The notes beneath the pieces are model-generated. The model was not told where the DNA came from. It saw only the letters and a program-made list of their open reading frames with translations, and did not search any database. This document shows, in pieces, positions 48,874 to 57,810 of a stretch of DNA of 64,000 nucleotides. The DNA is taken from the NCBI RefSeq assembly GCF_900258505.1, contig NZ_LT984895.1, forward strand, positions 2,714,037 through 2,778,036, given 5' to 3'. Both the position numbers and the translations under genes were made by a program. The number at the start of each line of letters is the position of its first letter. The first letter of the stretch is position 1. Origin of the DNA: Brachybacterium timonense (GTDB taxonomy: Bacteria > Actinomycetota > Actinomycetes > Actinomycetales > Dermabacteraceae).

Positions 48874-49863
48874 ATGACGCGACCCGCTTCTGCCGTTGCC
48901 CACCCGAACTCCCCCGCAGTCATCCCGTCGTCGGCAGCAGGGGCCGAACAGCCCGATTGGCGTTCCATCGGGATCTTCTTCGCCGTCGCTCTGGCCGGGC
49001 TCACCGCAGCCTCATTGCCGTTCTGGTTCCTGGAAGGCGGGATCAGTCACCCGCTGTACGTGTGGCTGATCGCGCTCGGAATGTGCTCCCCTGCCCTGGG
49101 AACAGTTGTGGCAGTCGCCGACGCGCGCCGACGCGGACGCGCTGAGCGCTGGCGGGATGCCGTCGGGCTCCGCTTCCGCGGGCGCTGGCGAGCGATCATC
49201 GTGTGGAGCGTGGTCGGCGTGCTCACAGTCAGCGCCATCACTTTCGCAGGCGCCGCCGTCATGGTGCTGCGCGGCGTGCCCGGCGACCTGACCTTCCAGC
49301 ACTTCCTTCAGACCACGACGGCCGCGGCGCAGGAAGCCGGCGCCGCGATCCCGCCCGCCGCGATGCTCGCCATCGTCCTCGGCGCCGTCGCGGTCAACAT
49401 CCTCCTCTCCGCGATCCCGGCGCTGGGCGAGGAGGTCGGCTGGCGCGGCTGGCTCCATCGACAGCTCCTCAGCCTGGGCAGCTGGACGGCCATCGGCGTG
49501 GGCGGCACGATCTGGGCGCTGTGGCACCTTCCCATCCTCCTGCTGGGGCACAACTACCCTGGAGCCCCGCGCCCCTACGCGATCGGGATGTTCATCGTGT
49601 TCTGCTGCGCCGCGAACTACATGCTGGTCGCGATCACCGAGCGAGCGGGCGGCAACCCGATCCCCGCAGCCCTCACACACTCAGCACTGAACGTCACCTT
49701 CGCGCAGTTCACGATCATGGTCTCGGTGCCCCAGACAGCGGAGCATGCCTCGTGGTGGTTCGACGGCGTGACGGGAGTGGTGGGCATCGTCCTGCTCACG
49801 CTCGCGGGGCTTGTGCTCATGCCCCGCGCGCAGCGCACCGCTGCCAGCACCGGTGCCGTGTGA
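48874..49863 (+). CDS. CPBP-family intramembrane metalloprotease
   Basis: A 329-residue protein with about eight helices. The CPBP (Abi) motifs are present: EEVGWRGWLHRQL (motif 1, E-E-x-x-x-R), IWALWHLPILLLGH (motif 2, H), and AALTHSALNVTF (motif 3, H/N). These residues form the intramembrane active site in related Rce1-type proteases. In bacteria such proteins act in bacteriocin self-immunity or in signal-protein cleavage. The partner here is unknown. It is divergent from the sulfatase and probably leaderless. Confidence 0.9.
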   Translation: MTRPASAVAHPNSPAVIPSSAAGAEQPDWRSIGIFFAVALAGLTAASLPFWFLEGGISHPLYVWLIALGMCSPALGTVVAVADARRRGRAERWRDAVGLRFRGRWRAIIVWSVVGVLTVSAITFAGAAVMVLRGVPGDLTFQHFLQTTTAAAQEAGAAIPPAAMLAIVLGAVAVNILLSAIPALGEEVGWRGWLHRQLLSLGSWTAIGVGGTIWALWHLPILLLGHNYPGAPRPYAIGMFIVFCCAANYMLVAITERAGGNPIPAALTHSALNVTFAQFTIMVSVPQTAEHASWWFDGVTGVVGIVLLTLAGLVLMPRAQRTAASTGAV

Positions 49864-49903
49864 GCGAGCATCGAATGCCCTGACCTCGGGTGACGAGCTC
49901 TCG

Positions 49904-49915
49904 TAGACTCATGCA
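49904..49915 (+). promoter_or_regulatory. -10 box directly before a leaderless HTH gene
   Basis: CTGACC (49880-49885), 18 bases, TAGACT (49904-49909), six bases, ATG at 49916. There is no Shine-Dalgarno sequence. Confidence 0.5.
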
Positions 49916-50632
49916 ATGTCTCTCTCCCCGCAGGAGCACGTCATCCACGAGTTGATCGCCGCCCAGGCGCTCGTCATCGATGCGCTCTCCGACCGGCGGG
50001 GCGACGCAGGCAGTGCAGGCGATGCGGATGATGGCGTCCGGGACGCAGTTACCCCCGAGGGCAGTGCGTCCGCAGCGTCTTCCCCCGCTGCGGCGCCGCC
50101 GGCGGCTTCCCTTGCCGCTGCCGCACAGCTGATGGACACTGCCGAACGGGCGCTGCACCTGCTCGTCCAGGACAGCCGACGGCACGGGCTGACATGGGCG
50201 CAGATCGGCGAGAGCCTGGGCATCAGCCGGCAGGCAGCTCAACGCCGCTTCAGCGCCCAGGTGCCCGCGAAGATCACCGCTCCACGGCACGAGGTCCCGA
50301 CCCAGGCGATCAAGCAGGCACGTGACCTGATGACGGATGCCGCGACCGGTCGCTTCGACCGGATCGACGCGTGCGCCTCCCCGAGCCTGCGCTCATCCAT
50401 GCAGGGACTGAGTTGGCAGAGCGTCTTCGAACCGGCGCGCACCATCTTCGGAGACGTCGTCCGGCGCGACGAGCCCACAGCGCAGGTGATCGCCGGACTC
50501 TACCGCATCACTGCCCGGGAGGAACGCACGCTACGCGCCGTGGAGGCCGAGGTGCTGATGTCCGCTTCCGGGGCGCTCCTGGGCATGCACTACAACCCTG
50601 TGGACGCCGATGCCGCGGAGCCGACGCCCTAG
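49916..50632 (+). CDS. HTH protein with C-terminal alpha+beta domain
   Basis: A 238-residue cytosolic protein. The first ~100 residues are helical with an Ala/Ser-rich insert. Residues about 90-112 are a sigma-region-4-like helix-turn-helix (LTWAQIGESLGISRQAAQRR). The C-terminal ~110 residues look like a DUF3887/NTF2-like fold (ARDLMTDAATGRFDRIDACA, then LYRITAREERTLRAVEAEVL). This combination occurs in actinobacterial DNA-binding proteins of unknown role. It lies 53 bp downstream of the CPBP gene on the same strand and has its own likely leaderless promoter. Confidence 0.65.
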   Translation: MSLSPQEHVIHELIAAQALVIDALSDRRGDAGSAGDADDGVRDAVTPEGSASAASSPAAAPPAASLAAAAQLMDTAERALHLLVQDSRRHGLTWAQIGESLGISRQAAQRRFSAQVPAKITAPRHEVPTQAIKQARDLMTDAATGRFDRIDACASPSLRSSMQGLSWQSVFEPARTIFGDVVRRDEPTAQVIAGLYRITAREERTLRAVEAEVLMSASGALLGMHYNPVDADAAEPTP

Positions 50633-50655
50633 GGGCTGGCCCCGCCCCGGCTCCG

Positions 50656-51942
50656 TCAGCTCTGCTCAGCCTTCGCCTGCTCCTGCGCCTCATACAGCGC
50701 ATCGAGGTCCACCGGTTCCTGGTCCGCGTCAAGATCCTGCACCGGCAGGGGGCAGTCACCCAGGTCGTTGATCGGCAGGCGCTCGCCGCCGCGCTGCATC
50801 GACTCGTGGGCGATCACACCGGGCAGCGTGTAGCGGGCGGCCTGCCAGGCGTTGACCATCGGCTGCATGCCGTCGACCACGGCGCGGGCGAAGTCGTCGA
50901 CCAGGAAGTGGTGTGCGCCCTCGTGACCGTTGGGCATGCCGCGGAACTCCTCGGGCAGCCGCTCCTGATGATGGGAGCGAGCAGCACCCGCGACGAAGGC
51001 ATCGCGCAGCGTCGGCGAGAGGTCCGCGAGCCGGGGATCATCCAGGCTCATCGTGGCGTCGGTGCGGATCAGCTCCGTGACGTCCACAACCCGTTCTTTG
51101 TCATGCCAGTAGGTGACGTCGATGGTCTCCTCGAAGGAGGAGTCGGTGCCGAAGAAGCGGAAGCGGGACTCGCGCTTGTGGCTGGGGTAGCCCACGCGGC
51201 GCAGCTCATTGGTGCGGAAGGCGCCACCGCTGGCGGTGCCGAACAGGGCGAAGGCGTTGGAGACGTCGTTGCCGAACATGGAGACGTTCTTGTCGAACAC
51301 GCCATCGCCGCGGGTGTCCGGGCGTCCGAGCGCGGAGACGGACACGGCATAGTCATCGATCGCCCCCATGATGCCGCCGAGCGAATGCGTGGGGTACAGC
51401 AGCGGCGGGTAGGACGCGGTGGCCTTCCAGCCCTCGCCACCGGAGTACTTGTAGGCGTCGTAGAAGCCCAGATCCATGTCGTGCACGTAGTCGCCCTCGG
51501 CGTAGAACACCTGGCCGAACACACCCTGGCGGTGCAGGCGGCGTGCGAGCACCACAGCAGCGTTGTACTGGCTGGTCTCACCCATCATGTAGACGAGTCC
51601 GGTGCGCTGCACCTCCTCGGTGATCGCACGGATCTCATCTTCCGTGATGGCCATCGGCACGGAGGAGTAGACGTGCTTGCCGGCGCGCAGCGCCGCCAGG
51701 GCATGTTCGCCGTGCGTCCAGCGCTGCGTGAAGATCGCGACGGCCTCCACGTCGGAGGCGAGCAGATCCTCGATGGTGTCGAAACGGCCGGCGATCTGCA
51801 CGCCGCGATCCTGCAGGGCGTCGATCCGTTCAGGTCGCTCGTCCACGGCGTAGATGCCGTCGATCTCGGGGTGGGCGGCGAAGAGCTCCGCGAAGTGGGT
51901 GCCGAACTGGCCGATGCCGATGATGCCGAGGCGGAAGGACAC
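50656..51942 (-). CDS. Gfo/Idh/MocA-family oxidoreductase
   Basis: A 428-residue protein with GTG start at 51942 preceded by AGGAGA; the longer frame lacks an RBS. The N-terminal NAD(P) Rossmann fold reads GIIGIGQFGTHFAELF. The catalytic-region motif is replaced by GKHVYSSVPMAITEDE (family usually EKP; here SVP), so the usual E-K-P lysine is absent. A C-terminal alpha/beta substrate domain follows, with HDMDLGFYDAYKYSGG. It probably oxidises or isomerises a sugar or inositol-type substrate. It is transcribed after the MFS transporter gene (52075-53451) on the same strand. Confidence 0.85.
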   Translation of the reverse strand: MSFRLGIIGIGQFGTHFAELFAAHPEIDGIYAVDERPERIDALQDRGVQIAGRFDTIEDLLASDVEAVAIFTQRWTHGEHALAALRAGKHVYSSVPMAITEDEIRAITEEVQRTGLVYMMGETSQYNAAVVLARRLHRQGVFGQVFYAEGDYVHDMDLGFYDAYKYSGGEGWKATASYPPLLYPTHSLGGIMGAIDDYAVSVSALGRPDTRGDGVFDKNVSMFGNDVSNAFALFGTASGGAFRTNELRRVGYPSHKRESRFRFFGTDSSFEETIDVTYWHDKERVVDVTELIRTDATMSLDDPRLADLSPTLRDAFVAGAARSHHQERLPEEFRGMPNGHEGAHHFLVDDFARAVVDGMQPMVNAWQAARYTLPGVIAHESMQRGGERLPINDLGDCPLPVQDLDADQEPVDLDALYEAQEQAKAEQS

Positions 51943-52074
51943 GAGAGATCTCCTCGCTGAGAATAGGGCGGTCGTGGGACCAGCGTAGTTGCAGGTCGGC
52001 GCGGATTCGACCGCGGCAGTCCCGACGGGCAATGTCACGAGCGGAACTCGATAGCGGTGCGCTGCCCGCCTCGT

Positions 52075-53451
52075 TCAGATCTGCCGCCAGCGGCCCGAGC
52101 GCCAGACGTCGCGCCACGGCGGCACGGTGGTGCCGTGCCTCGCCATGAGAGCGCGCAACCGCCGGCGACTGCGCTGCATGCCGATGATGCCCAGCAGGAG
52201 CATCGGGATCTGCACTGCGAGAGCACGACGGAACGCCACCAGGTCGTAGGCACCGTCCGGGCACATCAGGTCCAACGCCAGTCCGATCAGCTGAATCGCG
52301 ATGAGCGCACCCACGAAGCCGCCCATGATCACCACACCGGTGGCGGTGCCCAGGCGATGCTTGGCCAGGTCCGTGCGCGGGAAGTCGAAGCCGATACCTG
52401 ACCCCGGCCCGCCGATCGAGAAACCGACGACGAGCACGACCAGCAGCCAGAGGGGCGCGGGTCCCGGCCACAGCACGGTGGCGGTCAGCGGGACGACGAT
52501 CGAGATCACGACCAGGTACACCAGAGTCGAGCGGCGCAGCGGATGGCGCTGGGTGAGCGCACCGATCACAGGACCAGCCACGATCGAAGCGACCACCAGG
52601 ACCGTCATGATCGCTGAGGCGGTGGTGCGCGGCAGCCCCTCCCCCGCGGTGAGATACGGGTAGCCCCACATCATCGCGAACACGATCCCGGGAAAGCCCG
52701 CCGTGTAGTGGGACCAGAATCCAAGTTGCGTGGCGGGATGGCGCAGGATCCGCCAGATTTGCGCCGGGATCCGTGTGACTTGCTGGCTGTGCTTCGGCCG
52801 ACTGAGCGGCTGCGGTGAGGGGCGAACGAACAGCAGCGCAAGCACACCGGCAGCTGCGGCCACCACCGCGGTGGCGCGGAAGGCGGCGGACCAGCCGACG
52901 CTTCCCAGCAGAGCAACGAAGGGGACGGCGGAGGCGATCTGCCCGAACTGTCCAAGGATGCCGGTCAGCTGCGTGAACAGCGGCGCTCGACGGGGTGGGA
53001 ACCAGGCCGGCACGAGACGAATCGCGGAGCCGAAGGTCAACGCGTCGCCGGCGCCCACCACGATCCGGGCGAGCATCGCCTCGGGCACAGTCTCCGCGCC
53101 GGACAGCAGCAGCTGGCCGCAGGTCATCAGGGCGGCGCCTGTGGTCAGCGTGGCCCGAGCGCCGAAACGGTCCAGCAGCAGCCCGGCCGGGATCTGTGCG
53201 AGCGCATAGACCGTCAGCTGCAGCACCACGAAGGTCGAGACGATGGAAGCCGAGGTCTGGAAGCGGTCCACCGCATCCAGGCCAGCGACACCCATGGTGG
53301 TGCGCTGCAGAACCGCCGAGGCGTAGGCGATCAGCGCGGTGCCCCAGACGACAGCGGTGCGCATCGGCGTGGACCCCGCGGGGGCATCAGCCCAACCGCC
53401 GGCGGCCGGCACGTCGTCCGCTGCCGAGGGGGTCTGATCGAGCCTGCTCAT
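52075..53451 (-). CDS. MFS transporter
   Basis: A 458-residue protein with 12 helices. The loop 2-3 signature reads LLDRFGARATLTTGAALM. There is a symmetrical second half after the ~30-residue central loop (PSPQPLSRPKHSQQVTRIPA). The 30-residue N-terminus is hydrophilic. The C-terminal end is basic (MQRSRRRLRALMARHGT). It resembles sugar-phosphate/nitrate-type MFS permeases only in outline. Its position upstream of a Gfo/Idh/MocA oxidoreductase on the same strand (132 bp gap) hints at import of that enzyme's substrate. Confidence 0.85.
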   Translation of the reverse strand: MSRLDQTPSAADDVPAAGGWADAPAGSTPMRTAVVWGTALIAYASAVLQRTTMGVAGLDAVDRFQTSASIVSTFVVLQLTVYALAQIPAGLLLDRFGARATLTTGAALMTCGQLLLSGAETVPEAMLARIVVGAGDALTFGSAIRLVPAWFPPRRAPLFTQLTGILGQFGQIASAVPFVALLGSVGWSAAFRATAVVAAAAGVLALLFVRPSPQPLSRPKHSQQVTRIPAQIWRILRHPATQLGFWSHYTAGFPGIVFAMMWGYPYLTAGEGLPRTTASAIMTVLVVASIVAGPVIGALTQRHPLRRSTLVYLVVISIVVPLTATVLWPGPAPLWLLVVLVVGFSIGGPGSGIGFDFPRTDLAKHRLGTATGVVIMGGFVGALIAIQLIGLALDLMCPDGAYDLVAFRRALAVQIPMLLLGIIGMQRSRRRLRALMARHGTTVPPWRDVWRSGRWRQI

Positions 53452-53609
53452 CGCATCTTTCTCACCACGTCGAATCGTTCACTATCCGGGGGCTCCGCAT
53501 GGCTGCGACCAGCAGTCTCACATAGACGGCAGCTCGGATGGTGAGTCCTGCCCGGTGAGACGGACAACCTGGCGCTCCGACGGCCCGTCGACTCCTGACC
53601 ATCCCGCAC

Positions 53610-54746
53610 TCAGGCCTGCGAGCGCCACTGGCGGCAGATCTCCAGCAGCAGGTCGTTGGCCTCCGGCTCGGCGATGGTGACCCGCACCCCATCGGTCCCG
53701 TAGGGGCGGACCACCAGGCCATGCTCGTCGCAGAAGGCGGCGAACTGCCCGGTGTGCTCCCCGAGCGGGAAGAACACGAAGTTGCCCTGGGAGCGCGGCA
53801 GGTCCCACCCGTCGGCGGCCAGGGCGTCCTGCACCCGGTCCCGTTCGGCGCGCAGGGCGGCGGCCCGTCGGTCGAGTTCTTCGCACACGTCCGGCTGCAG
53901 GGAGGCGAGGGCTGCGGCCTGCGCGGGGGCGCTGGCGCCGAAGGGGATGGTCACGGCGGTGAGGGCTCGCGCCAGCCGCGGGTGGGCAATGCCGTAGCCG
54001 ATCCGCAGACCAGCCAGGCCCTGCAGCTTCGAGAAGGTGCGCAGCAGAATCACATTCGCGTGATCGCGGAACAGCGCGGTGGTGTCGGCGACGGTGGCGG
54101 GCTCATGGAACTCCCGGTACGCCTCGTCGATGGCGACCACGACGTCTTGTGGCACCTGACGCAGGAAGCCGGCGATCGCCTCGTCGCTCAGTGCCGTGCC
54201 CGTGGGGTTGTTCGGGGTGCACAGCAGCACGAGCCGGGTCCGGTCAGTGATCGCCGCAGCCATCGCCGACAGGTCGTGCTCGTGCCTCGCGGTCAGAGGG
54301 ACGCGGATGCTGGTGCCGCCCTGGGCGCCGACGATGATCGGGTACGCCTCGAAGGAGCGCCATGGGTAGACCACCTCGTCGCCCGGGTCGACGACGGCCC
54401 GCACCAGGTCGGCGATGACGGCGGTGGAGCCGGTCGAAACGCAGATCTGCTCGGGGGTGACGTCGTGACGGGCGGCGAGCGCCTCGCGCAGGGCGCGCAC
54501 GCCCATGTCCGGGTAGCGGTTCGCGGCGGTCAGCGCCGCGGTCGCCGCCTCGAGCACGGCGGGGATGGGCGCGTAGGGCGATTCATTGGAAGAGACCTTA
54601 TAGCGGCGTCGGCCGTCATCCACCGGTGGTTTCCCGGCCACATACGCGGGCAGGGCCTCGAGACAGGCGCGGGTACGGATGCGCTCGACGGGGGCCGACG
54701 GGCTGTCGCTGCGGTCGCTCTGACTGGGGGTGCTGGTCTCATTCAT
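53610..54746 (-). CDS. PLP-dependent histidinol-phosphate / aromatic amino-acid aminotransferase
   Basis: A 378-residue class I/II aminotransferase from the ATG at 54746. It has KVSSNESPYAPIPAVLEAAT, a STGSTAVIADL cofactor loop, CTPNNPTGTALSDE, and a VVAIDEAYREFHEPA segment with the PLP Asp. The PLP Lys is in LLRTFSKLQGLAGLRIGYGI, and RVTIAEPEAND lies near the C-terminus. The length and motifs fit HisC-type enzymes and the actinobacterial Pat group, which makes Phe/Tyr. No other his or aro genes are adjacent, favouring the Pat role; this is inference. Upstream RBS is weak. Confidence 0.9.
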   Translation of the reverse strand: MNETSTPSQSDRSDSPSAPVERIRTRACLEALPAYVAGKPPVDDGRRRYKVSSNESPYAPIPAVLEAATAALTAANRYPDMGVRALREALAARHDVTPEQICVSTGSTAVIADLVRAVVDPGDEVVYPWRSFEAYPIIVGAQGGTSIRVPLTARHEHDLSAMAAAITDRTRLVLLCTPNNPTGTALSDEAIAGFLRQVPQDVVVAIDEAYREFHEPATVADTTALFRDHANVILLRTFSKLQGLAGLRIGYGIAHPRLARALTAVTIPFGASAPAQAAALASLQPDVCEELDRRAAALRAERDRVQDALAADGWDLPRSQGNFVFFPLGEHTGQFAAFCDEHGLVVRPYGTDGVRVTIAEPEANDLLLEICRQWRSQA

Positions 54747-54870
54747 GCTGTCAGCGTAGGACGGTTGTGAGGGCGCGGGTCTGACGCGTCTCCCCGCAGC
54801 GGGCCTCACGCATGATCTGAGACCCGCACTCACAGTCGCCGAAGGGCAGCGTTCATTGTCATCTCCGACA

Positions 54871-54888
54871 ATGGGGAGCGTTCCCCAT
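54871..54888 (+). promoter_or_regulatory. 7-bp inverted repeat before the lipoprotein gene
   Basis: ATGGGGA (54871-54877), four bases, TCCCCAT (54882-54888), ending 20 bases before the ATG at 54909. It could be an operator or an RNA hairpin in the leader. Confidence 0.35.
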
Positions 54889-54908
54889 CAGTCAGCCCAG
54901 GAGGAGCC

Positions 54909-55406
54909 ATGCATGGATCCCTCACCCGCGCCGCGCACCGCTGCGCCGCTGTCAGCGCCACACTGGTTCTGCTGACCGCCTGCGCAGGCTCCGAGGAACC
55001 GATCCGCGCCGCCGATGCAGTGGCCCACTATGACGAGGTCGCCACCGCTATCGCCGCCACGGCGGCTCCCGACGCTGCGTGGACCTTCGCCGACTCCACG
55101 CGCCATGTCGCCGCCGATGGTTCCGGCACCTGCCTGTACACGCCCGGCGACTGGTCGATGGACAGCCCCCTGATCTCCGCTGACGCTCGGAGCTGGGACG
55201 ACGTCCTCGGTGCGCTCGGCCCCTCTCTGGAGGGGTACGGTTTCGAACCGGTGGACTCGACCACCGAGCAGCAATCACGGCGCGTCCTCGAGACGACTGA
55301 TGAGCACGGGGCGACCCTGCAGATCACGGAGGACGGAACTCTACGGATCCACAGCGCCCTGGTGGATGCCGACACATGCACCGACGCCACGCTCGGCCTC
55401 AGCTGA
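54909..55406 (+). CDS. putative secreted lipoprotein of unknown function
   Basis: A 165-residue protein, start ATG at 54909 with AGGAGGAG upstream. The signal peptide ends in lipobox L-T-A-C25, followed by AGSEEPIRAADA. The mature part contains a possible disulfide pair (GTCLYTPGDW near residue 77 and DADTCTDATLG at the end) and beta-strand-like repeats (GYGFEPVDSTTEQQSRRVLE, then ATLQITEDGTLRIHSALVD). No family is recognised. It is anchored outside the cytoplasmic membrane. Confidence 0.75.
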   Translation: MHGSLTRAAHRCAAVSATLVLLTACAGSEEPIRAADAVAHYDEVATAIAATAAPDAAWTFADSTRHVAADGSGTCLYTPGDWSMDSPLISADARSWDDVLGALGPSLEGYGFEPVDSTTEQQSRRVLETTDEHGATLQITEDGTLRIHSALVDADTCTDATLGLS

Positions 55407-55409
55407 TAC

Positions 55410-55459
55410 TTCCGTCCCGACGCCCCGGGGCTTGCTAGTAATTCCGTCCCGACGCCCCG
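55410..55459. repeat. tandem 32-bp-period repeat in an intergenic gap
   Basis: TTCCGTCCCGACGCCCCG occurs at 55410-55427 and again at 55442-55459, with similar following bases (GGGCTTGCT / TGACCTGCT). It lies between the lipoprotein stop and the holin-family gene. Confidence 0.8.
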
Positions 55460-55521
55460 TGACCTGCTGACATGTCTCCCTCTACTGGGCATCACCGGAG
55501 TGCACCTGATGGAATGGCCCC

Positions 55522-55965
55522 ATGCGCTTCCTTGGCTCCGTTGTGGTCACCGCTCTCGCTCTATGGCTCACCGCCCTCGTGCTGCCCGGCATGCAGCTCG
55601 GCACCGGCCAGGGTGATCCACTGGCCCGTGTACTGACCGTGCTGGCGATCGCCCTGATCCTGGGGCTCGTCAACGCGATCGTCCGGCCCGTGCTGTCGCT
55701 GCTGACGCTACCGATCACGTGCCTCACGCTGGGCCTGTTCCAGCTCGTCATCAACACGTTGATGCTGCTGCTGACCAGCTGGATCTCCGAGCAGCTAGGG
55801 CTCGCGCTGCACTTCGATTCCTTCTGGTGGGCGTTGCTGGCTGGCCTGATCATCGGCCTGCTGCAGGCGATCCTCAGCGGGGTGACCGGTCTGGGCCGCG
55901 AGTCCGATCGGGCTGAGCGGCGACGGCGTCAGCGGCGTCGGGAGCAGAGGCGGCAGGCCGACTGA
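55522..55965 (+). CDS. phage-holin-family (PF04020-like) membrane protein
   Basis: A 147-residue protein with four helices and the family pattern: a short helix RFLGSVVVTALALWLTALVL, then ALILGLVNAIVRPVLSLLTL with the conserved N-A-x-x-R-P motif, TLGLFQLVINTLMLLLTSWI, and WWALLAGLIIGLLQAILSGV. It ends in a strongly basic tail (RAERRRRQRRREQRRQAD). Despite the family name these chromosomal proteins are not phage holins, and their role is unknown. Confidence 0.85.
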   Translation: MRFLGSVVVTALALWLTALVLPGMQLGTGQGDPLARVLTVLAIALILGLVNAIVRPVLSLLTLPITCLTLGLFQLVINTLMLLLTSWISEQLGLALHFDSFWWALLAGLIIGLLQAILSGVTGLGRESDRAERRRRQRRREQRRQAD

Positions 55966-55978
55966 CCCATCGGCGCCC

Positions 55979-56013
55979 CTGACGGCACAGTGCGCGAGTG
56001 GAACAATGAGCCC
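55979..56013 (+). promoter_or_regulatory. promoter of purB (leaderless)
   Basis: CTGACG (55979-55984), 17 bases, AACAAT (56002-56007), six bases, ATG at 56014. There is no Shine-Dalgarno sequence, supporting a leaderless start at 56014 rather than the in-frame 55990. Confidence 0.55.
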
Positions 56014-57492
56014 ATGCCGCATTCCTTCGCCGACATCACGCCGCCGATCGCCCTGACTCCGCTGGATGGCCGCTACCGGGCCCAGGTAGCGCCACTGGTG
56101 GACCACCTCTCCGAGGCTGCCCTGAATCGGGCACGCCTGGTGGTGGAGACCGAGTGGATGATCCACCTGCTCTCCCGCAGCGTGATCCCGCAGCTGCGGG
56201 CGCTCACCGCCGATGAGATCGCGCTGCTGAGGTCGATCCCGGAGGAGTTCGACGCCGACGGCATCGCCGAGCACGCCGCGATCGAGCGGGAGACCGTGCA
56301 TGACGTCAAGGCCGTGGAGTACTACATCAAGCGTCGCCTGCAGGGCACGTCACTGGAGCCCCTGGCTGAGGTGGTGCATATCTACTGCACCAGCGAGGAC
56401 GTGAACAATCTGGCGTATGCGCTGATGATCAAAGGGGCGGTGGATGACGTGTGGCTGCCGGCGCTGCACGAGCTGATCGGCGACCTCGCCTCTCTCGCAC
56501 GCGAGACGGCCAGCGTGCCGATGCTGTCCCGCACCCACGGGCAAGCGGCGACCCCCACCACGCTCGGCAAGGAGCTCGCGGTGTTCGCGCACCGGCTGGC
56601 TCGGCAGGCGCGCCGCCTCGTGCACACCCACGCACTCGGCAAGATCAACGGTGCGACCGGCACGTACGCCGCGCACCAGGTGTCGGTGCCCACGGCCGAC
56701 TGGCAGGAGATCTCGCGCAGCTTTGTCGAGCACCTGGGGCTGACCTGGAATCCGTTGACCACGCAGATCGAGTCGCATGACTGGCAGGCCGAGCTGTACG
56801 CCGATATGGCGCGCACAGGCCGGATCCTGCACAACCTCGCCACCGACATGTGGACGTACATCTCGCTGGGCTATTTCCGCCAGCGGCTGTCCGCCCAGGG
56901 CGGCACCGGCTCTTCGACGATGCCGCACAAGGTGAACCCGATTCGCTTCGAGAACGCGGAGGCGAACCTCGAGATCTCCGGGGCGCTGCTGGATGTGCTG
57001 TCCCAGACTCTGGTGACGTCCCGATTGCAGCGCGACCTCACCGACTCCACCACGCAGCGCAATATCGGGCCGGCCGTCGGGCATTCGCTGCTGGCGATCT
57101 CCAACATCCGCAAGGGCCTTTCCGGCCTGGACGTCGACGCCGACGCGATGGCACGCGATCTCGACGCCAACTGGGAGGTGCTCGGTGAGGCGGTGCAGTC
57201 GGTGATGCGCACCCTGGGTGTGCAGGGCACGCCCGGCATGGAGAACCCGTACGAACGCCTCAAGGAGCTCACCCGCGGCCATCGCGTGGACGGTGAGGCG
57301 ATGCGCGACTTCATCCGTGATCTGGGTCTGCCGTCGGCCGAGCAGGAACGGCTGCTCGCCCTGACCCCCGCGACCTATATCGGGCTCGCGGAGCAGCTCG
57401 TGGACCAGTTGGACGTGTCAGAGCTGCCGGTCAGTCTAGGTGCACCCCGCATCCCTGAGGTATCGCCGACGAGTCGAGAGGGGCAGGCGTGA
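56014..57492 (+). CDS. purB: adenylosuccinate lyase
   Basis: A 492-residue fumarase/aspartase-superfamily enzyme that cleaves SAICAR and adenylosuccinate in purine synthesis. It starts PPIALTPLDGRYRAQVAPLV. It shows HDVKAVEYYIKRRL with the catalytic His, YCTSEDVNNLAYALM, MLSRTHGQAATPTTLGKELA, and the signature loop GSSTMPHKVNPIRFENAE. The length and motifs match the longer (E. coli type) PurB class. The downstream csoR start overlaps its stop, giving a coupled pair. Confidence 0.97.
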   Translation: MPHSFADITPPIALTPLDGRYRAQVAPLVDHLSEAALNRARLVVETEWMIHLLSRSVIPQLRALTADEIALLRSIPEEFDADGIAEHAAIERETVHDVKAVEYYIKRRLQGTSLEPLAEVVHIYCTSEDVNNLAYALMIKGAVDDVWLPALHELIGDLASLARETASVPMLSRTHGQAATPTTLGKELAVFAHRLARQARRLVHTHALGKINGATGTYAAHQVSVPTADWQEISRSFVEHLGLTWNPLTTQIESHDWQAELYADMARTGRILHNLATDMWTYISLGYFRQRLSAQGGTGSSTMPHKVNPIRFENAEANLEISGALLDVLSQTLVTSRLQRDLTDSTTQRNIGPAVGHSLLAISNIRKGLSGLDVDADAMARDLDANWEVLGEAVQSVMRTLGVQGTPGMENPYERLKELTRGHRVDGEAMRDFIRDLGLPSAEQERLLALTPATYIGLAEQLVDQLDVSELPVSLGAPRIPEVSPTSREGQA

Positions 57493-57785
57493 GCGAGGCG
57501 CAGGAGCCCGGCTACCACGACACCAAAACCGCCTATCTGCGGCGGCTACGGCTGATCGAGGGGCAGGTGCGGGGCCTGCAGCGCATGGTCGAGGAAGATA
57601 CCTACTGCATCGACGTGCTCACGCAGGTTGCCGCGACCACGCGTGCGCTGCAGTCGGTGGCAACGGAGCTCGTGAACGACCATGTGCACCACTGCGTGCA
57701 CCACGCTGCCGCGTCCGGGGATCCCGAGGAGCTGACCGCGAAGATCGACGAAGTGATGGTGGCCATCAAGCGGCTGCTGAAGTGA
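57489..57785 (+). CDS. csoR: CsoR-type copper-sensing repressor
   Basis: A 98-residue all-helical regulator with GTG start overlapping the purB stop (GTGA). The Cu(I)-binding triad C40, H65 and C69 is present (TYCIDVLTQ, NDHVHHCVHH), as are the RLRLIEGQVRGLQRMVEED motif in helix 1 and a final helix EVMVAIKRLLK. CsoR tetramers release DNA on binding Cu(I), derepressing copper export genes. No copper ATPase or copZ is adjacent. The CopD/CtaG gene is about 15 kb away, so the target is not evident here. Confidence 0.92.
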   Translation: MSEAQEPGYHDTKTAYLRRLRLIEGQVRGLQRMVEEDTYCIDVLTQVAATTRALQSVATELVNDHVHHCVHHAAASGDPEELTAKIDEVMVAIKRLLK

Positions 57786-57810
57786 ACGGGCCGCTCAGGA
57801 GAGTAGGACC

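Noticed and set aside
55522-55965. Prophage, based on the holin-family protein
   Set aside because: The family is widespread on actinobacterial chromosomes, and no other phage genes surround it.
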